From NCBI RefSeq assembly GCF_012516395.1, contig NZ_CP051206.1, positions 3,020,501 through 3,084,500 of the forward strand: DNA of 64,000 bases. The letters run 5' to 3'. Origin of the DNA: Dolichospermum flos-aquae CCAP 1403/13F (lineage in GTDB: Bacteria; Cyanobacteriota; Cyanobacteriia; Cyanobacteriales; Nostocaceae). Below the pieces are notes generated by a model. The model saw only the letters and a program-made list of their open reading frames with translations, was not told the origin of the DNA and made no database searches. Below, one piece after another: positions 1-7,964 of the stretch (the first letter of the stretch is position 1; each line of letters starts with the position of its first letter). Both the position numbers and the translations under genes were made by a program.

Positions 1-1316
1 TGATGACCAACTAATTGCCTCGGACAATGAAAGCTATGTTGATATTAATGTACTTCCCTCTAATGGCCGAGCTGGCTTGCTTCAAGGGTTTTTGGGGAAT
101 GCAGATGGTATCATTTCCAATGAATTTACTCTGCGTAGTGGGACTCTATTAAGCTCCAATCCAACTTGGGAACAAATACATGGAGTATGGGCTGAAAGCT
201 GGCGAGTTCTTGAGAGTGAATCTCTGTTTACAACGCCTCCACCCTTCCAGGGAAATCCTTCTAAAATTACACTAAGCGACTTATCTCCAAAAGATGTACA
301 AGACGCTAAAGATATTGGTATCAAACTGGGTTTACCTGATGCCGCCTTAAATGCTGCTGCCTTAGACTATGCCCTAACCAAAGATATAGCATTTCTGAAC
401 AATGCGGCTAACCTATTCTCGCCGAAGTTCAGTATCAGTAGTTCTTCTATAGCAGAGGGAGATAAAGATAGCTCAAGCGTACGCTTATTTGTGCAATTAT
501 CGACTTCCAGTCAAAGGACTGTGACCGTAGATTATGCCACCCAGGATGGTACTGATCTGAGGTTCAGATTATACTGCGACCAGTGGCACATTAACTTTTC
601 TTCCAGGTACCACTGCTCTGACTCTAGATATCCCCATTTTGGGTGATACAAATATAGAATCTGATGAAAGTTTCTTGGTAAACCTGACTAATCCTTACGG
701 AGCCATTTTCACCACCAGTCAAAGCACTATCAACATCTTGAATGATGATTTAAATTTAGTTCCCATATTCGCAGGTACTAGTAGTAATGATGTTTTTACA
801 GGCGGTGATGGCAATGACATTATCAATGGGGAAGGCGGCGACGATAACCTAAATGGTGGTGCGGGCGATGACACCCTTAATGGTGGACCGGGCAAGGATG
901 TCCTGACTGGTGGTTCGGGCAAGGATATTTTTGTCTACAACAACTTCACCGACTCACTGTTTGCTAATCCAGATCGCATTCGCAGTTTTAATCCCAGTGA
1001 AGGCGATCGCATAGACTTAGCGAATGTTCCCACCGCCACCTTCAACGCGGGCAATATCTCCGCCCTCAATTTAACGGCTGCTGTTATTGCTGCCTATGCT
1101 GATGCCGATCCAACGGTTGTTGGAGCGCAGGCATTAGCCGTTAATCAGGCCGTGTTCTTTAGCTTTGGGGCAACTGCCTCCACAAGACGAACCTATCTTG
1201 CTGTCAACGATAGCAGTCCTGACTATAATTCAGGGAACGATCTTTTCATTGAAGTAACAGGAATAGTTGGAACCTTACCCTCTGGGTCTTTGGCATCTCA
1301 GAGCTATTTTATCTAA
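1..1316 (+). pseudogene. Calx-beta / RTX calcium-binding surface protein, frameshifted and 5'-truncated by the window edge
   Basis: The reading frame is open from the left edge, so the N-terminus lies outside the window. The first part ends in the start of a Calx-beta domain (VTVDYATQDGT). The rest of that domain (GSDYTATSGTLTF, then GDTNIESDESFLVNL) continues in another frame from about base 561, so a one-base insertion or two-base deletion lies at about 551-560. The 3' part carries RTX nonapeptide repeats of the GGxGxDxLxG type at about 780-930 and the C-terminal domain usual in cyanobacterial secreted RTX proteins. The intact protein would be secreted, probably by a type I system, and bind calcium. 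A sequencing error could also explain the shift. Confidence 0.8.
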
Positions 1317-1353
1317 ACTCATCGTAAATGAAGACTCTTAAACTCTTTTTATA

Positions 1354-1977
1354 ATGAATATGCACAATAAAATCGACTTCGCCAACTATCGTCCGATTCT
1401 TACCCTGGGTCTAGCCACTTCTGCGTCTCTGGGGATTATGTCCATGTTTCCTAGTCAAGCAACAGCTATTAACTTGACAGGAGCTTTTGCACCGAGTAAC
1501 TGGACGTTGACCAACACTGAGGCTGACGGATCAGTGGATACTGATGTCTCATCGGGTACAATTATTCTTACTGGGGGTAATAACGGAAGCAACTTACCAG
1601 GTACTACAGATTGGACGATTTCCATTAATTCAGCCAGAGCGGGTAACATTAGCTTTAACTGGGGCTATTCTACCTTGGACACTCCTGGATTTGACTCAGC
1701 AGGGTATCTTCTGAATGGAAATTATACACCATTGGCTATCAAAGATGGAGACTTCAGTACTTCACCCGTTTCTGTCAATGTCAATATTAATGATATCTTT
1801 GGTTTTCGAGCAGCGACTTCCAGTAATAGCGATGGACCGCCTGTACTTAGCGTATTTGTTGATCGTCCCCCTGTCGCTGTCCCGTGGGAAACAGATGCCC
1901 TGCCTATTGTAGGTAGCACTCTTCTGTTTGGTATTGGGATTTGGAAAAAATATAAATCCTCGAATTCTACTTGGTAA
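1354..1977 (+). CDS. Exported protein with a PEP-CTERM-like C-terminal sorting tail
   Basis: The 207-residue protein has an N-terminal signal peptide (hydrophobic LGLATSASLGIMSMF, then ATA before the mature part). Its middle is rich in Ser, Thr and Asn and looks like a beta-sandwich. The C-terminus is a short motif (VPWETDALPIVG), a hydrophobic helix and a basic end (WKKYK). That layout is the cyanobacterial variant of PEP-CTERM/exosortase sorting signals. The mature protein is probably exported and anchored or processed at the cell surface. No enzymatic motif is visible and the function is unknown. Confidence 0.65.
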   Translation: MNMHNKIDFANYRPILTLGLATSASLGIMSMFPSQATAINLTGAFAPSNWTLTNTEADGSVDTDVSSGTIILTGGNNGSNLPGTTDWTISINSARAGNISFNWGYSTLDTPGFDSAGYLLNGNYTPLAIKDGDFSTSPVSVNVNINDIFGFRAATSSNSDGPPVLSVFVDRPPVAVPWETDALPIVGSTLLFGIGIWKKYKSSNSTW

Positions 1978-2103
1978 TTTTTCTACTTGTTTGCAACTAG
2001 CCAGTGCATCATTCCAAACCACGCGAACACAACCAAACAATTGAGCTAAAAGCTTTTGCTGTTGGTCTGTCGGGTAGAAACGGAATTGATATCTGGCTTT
2101 CAT
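1972..2103 (-). pseudogene. tnpB: tnpB (IS200/IS605 family) 5' fragment
   Basis: About 45 codons starting MKARYQFRFYPTDQQQ and continuing LFGCVRVVWNDAL match the N-terminal helix-turn-helix region of TnpB/OrfB from IS605-type elements. The rest of the roughly 400-residue protein, including the RuvC-like nuclease, is missing. After the match the frame runs into the end of the oppositely oriented exported-protein gene. This is a relic of an insertion sequence with no nuclease activity. Confidence 0.7.
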
Positions 2104-2126
2104 CGTTAATGCTATAATTGGACTGT

Positions 2127-2268
2127 AAGTAGAACGGCTTGAATAATTCAAAGTTTGTAGTGAGGAATTTATTCCTCATTTGAGGGCTGAAGCCCTTACT
2201 ACGAAATCATCTCCAGATTTTTTACATTACTTAATCTACTTTGATTTATTTTCGTCTACTTACTTAAA
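2127..2268. repeat. MITE-like dispersed repeat, copy 1 (copy 2 inverted at 43467-43609)
   Basis: This segment of about 140 bp lies just upstream of the tnpB fragment and is nearly identical to the reverse complement of 43467-43609. Its ends form short inverted repeats (GTAAGTAGAAC at one end, GTCTACTTACTT at the other). Inside are two small hairpins, GAGGAATTTATTCCTC and GGGCTGAAGCCC. It has no coding capacity. The position next to tnpB suggests an end of that element, or a non-autonomous derivative moved by a related transposase. Confidence 0.7.
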
Positions 2269-2433
2269 TTAATTATATATTGGTCTTGTATCCCGTCTTT
2301 TCGGTCAGAAGAAAGAACGACGGAGAACGTAAAAAGTGCTTGATTTTTTAATTGATACACATACCATAGATAGATGATTTTCAGTATTAATTCCGGTAAA
2401 TTAACCAACTATGGTAAACACTTGGTATATATG

Positions 2434-2460
2434 GGCTTGGTAAATCGCCAAGCCTTTTTT
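2434..2460 (+). terminator. Strong intrinsic terminator with no gene upstream
   Basis: GGCTTGG, a 7-nt loop, CCAAGCC and then TTTTTT form a canonical rho-independent terminator on the + strand. No coding gene on this strand precedes it for more than 400 bases, and the nearest is the exported protein ending at 1977. It may close an unannotated small RNA beginning somewhere in 2280-2400, or be the displaced terminator of the upstream gene. Confidence 0.6.
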
Positions 2461-2826
2461 ATAAGGAAGAACGCCGAAAACCCTTGAAAATGTGGCTTCC
2501 TGAGTCAGCCACATTTGGGCTTTAGACAAGGGCTGAAGGCTAGAGGCTTTCCTTTATCCTGCATTGACGTTAATTTGAAAATTTGAAATTATTTCAAATT
2601 TTCATCCATATTCGTGATAGAATTAAATTGTCACTAAAGACATAAAAAGCTACCGAGGGACTCTCGGAAAGTTACGCTTGTCAGATATGATTTCGCCCGC
2701 CAGGGCAAACGAAATCAGGGCAAGAACCCAAATATTTAAGGAACCCTGCCTGAAACTGGGATAACTGAGGGATATAGACTGAAACTCTCTATAGAATCTC
2801 CGCGTCTTTAGACCGGAGAGTGTCAA
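2456..2826 (+). mobile_element. Structured noncoding IS200/IS605-type element with omega-RNA-like right end, copy 1
   Basis: About 370 bp here match 47857-48225 along almost the whole length, with differences concentrated in paired positions. Helices visible by eye include AAGG...CCTT with GCC/GGC, CCCTTG/CAAGGG, ATGTGGCT/AGCCACAT, CCGAG/CTCGG, TGATTTCG/CGAAATCA and a terminal hairpin CTCCG/CGGAG around GTCTTTAGAC. The right end is AGTGTCAA, and TCAA is a typical IS200/IS605 right cleavage tetranucleotide. There is no ORF. The best interpretation is a non-autonomous element carrying a TnpB-type guide RNA scaffold. An IsrB-type (HEARO) RNA is the main alternative. Confidence 0.65.
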
Positions 2827-2845
2827 GAAATTTAATGGTTTAGCC

Positions 2846-3601
2846 CTAATTCATCATTAATTCCATTAAACCATCAGCCATGTCAAAATTAGCTGTCACA
2901 TTTTGAACATCATCTAACCCTTCTAGTGTATCAATTAATTTAAGAAGAGATTTAGCCTGATCTACATCTGTAACTTCTACCTGATTACCAGGAAGCCAAC
3001 GTAATTCTATATCTGTGACTTTAAAACCTTTTGTTTGTAATGTTTGACTGAGTTTCTCTAAATTCCCTATGGCTGTAAATACCTCAACTGTTTCCTCGGC
3101 AATCATTTCATAAGACTGGGCATTTCCTTCTAAGGAAGCTTCTAAAAGCTGTTCTTCATCAATTACACCCTCAACTACACAAACTCCTTTTTGGGAAAAC
3201 ATCCAACTTACACAACCTGTTTCTCCCAAGTTTCCGCCATTTTTGCTAAAAGAGACGCGCAAATCCGCCGCAGTCCGATTTCGGTTATCTGTGAGGGCTT
3301 CAATTAAAATTGCGACACCACCAGGACCATAACCTTCATAGCGAATTTCTTCGAGGATGTTGTTATCACTGAAAGTACCTGCACCTTTAGCTACTGCCCT
3401 ATCAATATTATCATTAGGAATGCCCGCAGCTTTGGCTTTATCAATGGCTGTGCGGAGTTGAAAATTACCTGCTGGATCTGGTATACCATTTCTTGCCGCA
3501 ACAATTATTGCCCGTGATAGTTGGGTAAATATACTTCCCCTTCTGGCATCTACTACGGCTTTCTGACGTTTAATATTTGCCCATTTACTATGTCCTGCCA
3601 T
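2846..3601 (-). CDS. yebC: YebC/PmpR family transcription or translation regulator
   Basis: The 251-residue protein begins with the family hallmark MAGHSKWANIKRQK and ends in the usual place for this three-domain family. The conserved YEGYGPGGVA segment lies at about residues 90-100. YebC-like proteins are near-universal cytoplasmic factors first described as DNA-binding regulators, and some members are now linked to relief of ribosome stalling. The gene stands alone, transcribed away from the Uma2 gene. The structured element ends 20 bp beyond its stop codon. Confidence 0.93.
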   Translation of the reverse strand: MAGHSKWANIKRQKAVVDARRGSIFTQLSRAIIVAARNGIPDPAGNFQLRTAIDKAKAAGIPNDNIDRAVAKGAGTFSDNNILEEIRYEGYGPGGVAILIEALTDNRNRTAADLRVSFSKNGGNLGETGCVSWMFSQKGVCVVEGVIDEEQLLEASLEGNAQSYEMIAEETVEVFTAIGNLEKLSQTLQTKGFKVTDIELRWLPGNQVEVTDVDQAKSLLKLIDTLEGLDDVQNVTANFDMADGLMELMMN

Positions 3602-3718
3602 AATTAAAAAAATATTTATTCTCTATTCAAACATAAAATATCTAGGAATTATACATTATCTTTGAAAAATTCTCAGTAGTGTATGGTAAACATTGCCCAC
3701 CCTACCTATAGTTTTTAT

Positions 3719-4369
3719 TTAGATGTGCTGAAATTGGCTTAACAACCAAGCACAAACTTGACTATGATCCATTTGTCGAGTTTTTCTTAATGCTTCATTT
3801 AGTAGAGAAATTTGTAACCCTGGTAATACTTGAGATTCACCAATTCTTTTACTGCCACCATTTTCAATCATAAAAGGGATAACCTGGACATTCTGCACAT
3901 CGAGTACCCAATATTCGGCTACACCTAAATCTTCATACATCAGGCGTTTTTCCCCTTGATCATCAGCTAGGGAACTACTCGCAACTTCAATTACTAAATC
4001 TGGTATGGGATAAATATCTAAATTAACAATGGAAGTTCCATAGGGAATAGCATTTGCTTTTTCAGCAATGTAATAAGAAACATCTGGTTGGACTTCTTGA
4101 AATCCTATTTTTCTGTATGTACAATTATCTTTGCTATTAAACTTAATTCCCTTCATAGTCGCAAATAGATTAACAGCAAAAATAATAATACTATGGTCGC
4201 TGGCATGATCATTTCCGATTGGTGGCATTTCTATCCTCATTTTTCCATTGTGATAATAGCCTTTGGCTTTTTGATGGGCATAATTTTCAGTAACTTGAAT
4301 ATATTCATCCCAAGTTGCTGTTATCCAAGTGTTAGTTAGTAATTGGGTTGACACTTCAGTGATTATCAT
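3719..4369 (-). CDS. Uma2 family (DUF820) restriction endonuclease-like protein
   Basis: The 216-residue protein has the PD-(D/E)xK-like Uma2 core: PDVSYYI at about residues 94-100, PDLVIEVASSS at about 123-133 and the YWVLD strand at about 153-157. The family is greatly expanded in cyanobacteria, where dozens of copies per genome are usual, and its role is unresolved. An N-terminal segment TATWDEYIQV matches the usual family start. It is a single gene with no operon partner. Confidence 0.85.
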   Translation of the reverse strand: MIITEVSTQLLTNTWITATWDEYIQVTENYAHQKAKGYYHNGKMRIEMPPIGNDHASDHSIIIFAVNLFATMKGIKFNSKDNCTYRKIGFQEVQPDVSYYIAEKANAIPYGTSIVNLDIYPIPDLVIEVASSSLADDQGEKRLMYEDLGVAEYWVLDVQNVQVIPFMIENGGSKRIGESQVLPGLQISLLNEALRKTRQMDHSQVCAWLLSQFQHI

Positions 4370-4406
4370 CTTTTGGTACTCCTGAATATTTCACTGTTCT
4401 TGCTAT

Positions 4407-5432
4407 TTATAACCTAGAGGCAGACAAAGCTGCACCAATTAATCCAACTTGTTGATTAAGAATTATATGCACGGGTATTTCTTCCAGTAAAGAACCCATT
4501 CTCCCTTTTTGGGTAAAATTCGTGAGGAAACTACCATTTTGCATTAAAGGGAGGATTTTGGGAGCGATACCACCGGCAATGTATAATCCGCCATAGGGTA
4601 GGAGTTTGAGGGCTAGATTGCCGGCTTCTGCACCGTAGGCTTCTACAAATAATTGCATGGTTTGTTCGGAAAGGCGATCGCTTTTTTCCAGCGCCGCACT
4701 CCCAATAAATGCCCCAGGATCAATGGTTTTTTCGGCTTTTCCGGCTTCTTGTTCCCAAGTTCTGACTGCTTGGGCAATTTCTGGTGATTCGGTGGCTATT
4801 TTCCTATCTCGTAAAAATTGGTAAATGGAGGTAATTCCTAACCCGGAAACCACTCTTTCTACAGAAACTCGTTGAATATTATGTTTATCTACCAGATATT
4901 TCAACAGTTGAAATTCTAACTCATTCCGGGGGGCAAAATCTGCGTGTCCACCCTCGGAAGGAAAGACTTGATATTGATTTTCCTGTTTAATCAAAAATCC
5001 CTGGCCTAATCCAGTTCCTGCACCGATTACAGCCATTGGTGCTGCTGGTTGATATTTACCAACTTGTAAAGTTAGTAAATCCTGTTTTGTTAACCCAAAA
5101 ATGCCATAACCAACAGCCGCAAAGTCATTAATTAGGGAAATTGACAAAATACCCAATTCTTGAGTTAACCGATTTGTATCGAGAAACCAGGCTAAATTGG
5201 TCAACTTGGCGGTGTTTTCTACTACTGGTCCAGCGATCGCAAAACAAGCCTTTTCTGGTGTGCTAGAATTAGCTGTACTCAAAAACTTTTGCACTATAGG
5301 AACTAAATCAGGAAAATCTCCACTGCGGAAACTTTCCTCATACAGAGTTTTTAACTCTAGTGTTTCCGAAAGTTCCACCAAACGCAAAATAGTTTTTGTT
5401 CCGCCTATGTCTCCGGCCAGTAGCAATGTCAT
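4407..5432 (-). CDS. glk: Glucokinase
   Basis: The 341-residue protein matches bacterial Glk (hexokinase-fold) length. The phosphate-binding GDIGGTKT is at residues 8-15, GAGTGLGQGF at about 137-146, and the sugar-binding EGGHADF at about 160-166. It phosphorylates glucose to glucose-6-phosphate in the cytosol, feeding glycolysis and the oxidative pentose phosphate pathway. The gene reads in the same direction as the Uma2 gene behind it but is separated by 37 bases, and co-transcription is possible. The start codon is the first ATG, directly before the LLLAGDIGG strand. Confidence 0.93.
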   Translation of the reverse strand: MTLLLAGDIGGTKTILRLVELSETLELKTLYEESFRSGDFPDLVPIVQKFLSTANSSTPEKACFAIAGPVVENTAKLTNLAWFLDTNRLTQELGILSISLINDFAAVGYGIFGLTKQDLLTLQVGKYQPAAPMAVIGAGTGLGQGFLIKQENQYQVFPSEGGHADFAPRNELEFQLLKYLVDKHNIQRVSVERVVSGLGITSIYQFLRDRKIATESPEIAQAVRTWEQEAGKAEKTIDPGAFIGSAALEKSDRLSEQTMQLFVEAYGAEAGNLALKLLPYGGLYIAGGIAPKILPLMQNGSFLTNFTQKGRMGSLLEEIPVHIILNQQVGLIGAALSASRL

Positions 5433-5532
5433 AAAATTTATCAGTTAGTAAGTTACTTTTGCCCAGTTGTAGCGATATGCACTTGAATGAGATACAGAAT
5501 CTACAGTAAAAGCCATAAGTTAAAAGTCTCTT

Positions 5533-5577
5533 AACTCCTGACTCCTGACTCGGTGACTCCTGACTCGGTGACTCCTG
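5533..5577. repeat. Short tandem repeat (ACTCCTG/CGGTG units)
   Basis: The units ACTCCTG and ACTCCTGACTCGGTG repeat in tandem over about 45 bases between glk and the histidine phosphatase gene. This is the heptanucleotide STRR type of repeat common in heterocystous cyanobacteria. No spacers of constant length occur, so it is not a CRISPR array. Confidence 0.75.
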
Positions 5578-5620
5578 CTATAGCGTCAGTGGCGATTTAG
5601 AGAAAATCCCCATTAAATAT

Positions 5621-6268
5621 TTACACAAATCGCACCAATTCTTCAATTTTTGTCAAATGGGATGTATCTCCCTTTAGTTCTAGCAACCATTCTGAATCTT
5701 GACGGACAACTTTTACCAAAGAACATAGAGAAGCTTTGACTTCATTTTTGGCTATGTCACCCACAAATCCCATTGCTGCACCCAAGACAGACGCGCCATG
5801 TGCCACCAATAGGATATCATGGGGGAAGAATTCAGTAGACAGACATCTGGCAGTTTGCGCCGAACGTTCCCGCACTTTTTCATGAGTTTCCGGGTATTTT
5901 GCGGCTATACGTGATGTGTAACTGGTATCAATTCTGGGAAATAATTTGACTAAAACTGAAGTTGAGAGTTTTTCGGGTTCTTCAGTCATCCATTCGGGGT
6001 TAAGCCATTCACTCAAACCCATTTCTAGTTTAATAGATAAATCCAAAACTTCAGCGATCGCATTCGCAGTTTGGATAGTTCGCAAAAATGGAGAAGCAAA
6101 AATATGGGTGATTCTTTCCCCTTTGAGTCGTTTTGCTAACTGCTGCGCCTGAATCATACCATCATCGGACAAAGGTGGATCATACCGTCTTTCGGCGGTC
6201 AGAAACCAATCGGGATATACGAAATCAAGGCGGTTAGCGTGTCTTGCTATCCAAACTATTTGACTCAT
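5621..6268 (-). CDS. Histidine phosphatase superfamily protein
   Basis: The protein has the phosphatase signature near its N-terminus (WIARHANRLD, with RHA in place of the usual RHG), the SDDGMIQAQQLAKRL segment, and a second catalytic histidine in LLVAHGASV. Family members are cytoplasmic phosphatases or mutases that use a phosphohistidine intermediate, and the substrate cannot be told from sequence. I prefer the ATG giving MSQIVWIARHAN. A longer form using a TTG codon four residues upstream is possible. The gene is followed 33 bases upstream by the aminotransferase on the same strand. Confidence 0.85.
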   Translation of the reverse strand: MSQIVWIARHANRLDFVYPDWFLTAERRYDPPLSDDGMIQAQQLAKRLKGERITHIFASPFLRTIQTANAIAEVLDLSIKLEMGLSEWLNPEWMTEEPEKLSTSVLVKLFPRIDTSYTSRIAAKYPETHEKVRERSAQTARCLSTEFFPHDILLVAHGASVLGAAMGFVGDIAKNEVKASLCSLVKVVRQDSEWLLELKGDTSHLTKIEELVRFV

Positions 6269-6301
6269 GGAGAAATACAAGTGTTAATTTTTGTTATGCG
6301 A

Positions 6302-7468
6302 TTATAATACGATAGTTTGCAAACCTTTGACTAATCTTTCTATACCTGCTTTAGCTGTATCTGCTGGTAACGCACCATAAGCAACCCGCAAATAACAGCC
6401 ATCTTCCATCCCAAAGGTTGTTCCCGGAATTACCGCTATTTTATATTCTTGAATCAGTTTTTTCACTAATTCCAAATCGTTCATTCTTGTATGCACTTTT
6501 ATGAAAAAGTAAAATGCACCATTAGCGGGTGCAATTGTACATAAATTTTCCAGAGATTGCAATGCGTTAATTACTATTTCTCGAACTTTAGCAATTGTCC
6601 CAATATGATCTTTTAAATAATCATCTTTTGCTTGTAAAGCCCCTAAAGCTGCATATTGAGAAACCACAGGTGGACAAATTAAAATGGTATCTTGGACTTT
6701 TTTCACAGCAATTAATAAATGTTGAGGAATTACCATATAACCAATTCGCCAACTAGCAAAACCATAAGCTTTCGACAAACTAAAAAGAGAAATTGTATAT
6801 TGATTACTGCCCGTAAATGCCCCCGGAGAAATATGTTTTACATGATCATAAGTAAAATATTCATAAGCTTCATCACTAATATGATAAATTCCCCTTTCTC
6901 GACAAATTTCATTAACTTGTTTTAATGCTGTCTCTGAATAAATCACACCCGTCGGATTATTTGGAGAAATCGTCACTACTGCACGGGTTTTATTTGTAAT
7001 TGCTGCGTTTATAGCTTCAGGAATTAATTGATAATTTGCATCTGTGGCAACTAATACCGGATGACAACCTGCCATTTTAATCGCCATTTCATGATTGAAA
7101 TAGTAGGGAGTGTTCAAGATAATTTCATCACCAGGAGAAGTAATTGCTAAAATAGCATTTATAAACCCCATATTGCTACCTGCTGTCACCACAATAGCAT
7201 TTTCTTCATTGATATCAATATCATTAAATATTGATAACTTTGCCGTTAAAGCTGTTAATAATTCAGGAATCCCGACAACAGCTTGATAAAGATGATTTTT
7301 AGGTTCAGCAAGGAACTTTGGTAATAATTCCATTGCTGTATCTGGTGGTTGATAGTGAACCACACCTTGTCCTAAAGAAATTGTTCCTGGAGAGTTTTTT
7401 ATTAATTCTCCCACCACCGGAATAATTGGCGATTGAATCGCTTCCATTCGTGATAATTTATAATTCAT
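6302..7468 (-). CDS. Class I/II pyridoxal-phosphate aminotransferase
   Basis: The 388-residue protein is a fold-type I aminotransferase. It has SLGQGVVHYQPP near the N-terminus, SPNNPTGVIY at about residue 168, SDEAYEYF, and the PLP lysine in SLFSLSKAYGFASWRIGY at about residues 226-243. Members transfer amino groups between amino acids and 2-oxo acids, and the substrate is not evident. It sits about 2 kb from the biosynthetic cluster but is separated from it by a MITE and the divergent MATE gene, so I treat it as housekeeping. A supporting role as the cluster's alpha-aminotransferase cannot be excluded. Confidence 0.88.
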   Translation of the reverse strand: MNYKLSRMEAIQSPIIPVVGELIKNSPGTISLGQGVVHYQPPDTAMELLPKFLAEPKNHLYQAVVGIPELLTALTAKLSIFNDIDINEENAIVVTAGSNMGFINAILAITSPGDEIILNTPYYFNHEMAIKMAGCHPVLVATDANYQLIPEAINAAITNKTRAVVTISPNNPTGVIYSETALKQVNEICRERGIYHISDEAYEYFTYDHVKHISPGAFTGSNQYTISLFSLSKAYGFASWRIGYMVIPQHLLIAVKKVQDTILICPPVVSQYAALGALQAKDDYLKDHIGTIAKVREIVINALQSLENLCTIAPANGAFYFFIKVHTRMNDLELVKKLIQEYKIAVIPGTTFGMEDGCYLRVAYGALPADTAKAGIERLVKGLQTIVL

Positions 7469-7565
7469 AACTCTTAAAAATGTATATGTAGGATTCTATT
7501 CCAGAGTATCACCATTTATCTAATTTTTTAAAGTAAGTAGGTGAACACAATAAAACCAAACTGTG

Positions 7566-7740
7566 TAAGAGGATGTTTGAAAAGTGGTATTCCGTAATTT
7601 TCATCACATTGCTACCCCCCTTTCCCCTTGTAAAAGGGGAAACAATAAAAATCCAGTTCCCTCCCCTTGTAAAGGGGAGGGTTAGGGTGGGGTAAAAAAT
7701 ATTTGATACATTAACCATAACTTTTCAAACACCCTCTAAG
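7566..7740. repeat. MITE family 1, copy A
   Basis: About 175 bp with terminal inverted repeats AGAGGATGTTTGAAAAGT and ACTTTTCAAACACCCTCT and TA next to the ends. The centre is pyrimidine-rich (CCCCTTGTAAAAGGGG and similar). It is almost identical to copy E at 62748-62926. The rest of the gap 7469-7964 holds a further palindrome, CCTCTCCCCGCAACGGGG at about 7797, and the MATE gene leader. I see no gene in it. Confidence 0.85.
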
Positions 7741-7964
7741 GGGAGATATACTGAAAACGGTTCATAGTTTAACCAAATATGAAACCCCTCTGGTAAACCT
7801 CTCCCCGCAACGGGGAGAGGCTTTGAACTTGTTCTTTGTATGATAAAAAAGTCCAGCTTCCAGCCGTTTTGAGTATAGAGGATGAAGACAAGTAGAGGGA
7901 GCAGAGGAGGAATAGAACCATTACCCGTTAAAATATCTTTGACAGACTACTACTTACTTAAAAA

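Noticed and set aside
6302-7468. Class I aminotransferase as part of the biosynthetic cluster
   Set aside because: It is separated from the operon by a MITE and the divergently read MATE gene, and the cluster already has its own aminotransferase. Involvement cannot be excluded but is not supported.
7509-7718. 69-residue minus-strand ORF between the aminotransferase and MATE genes
   Set aside because: It lies almost entirely within MITE copy A and has MITE-derived low-complexity sequence.
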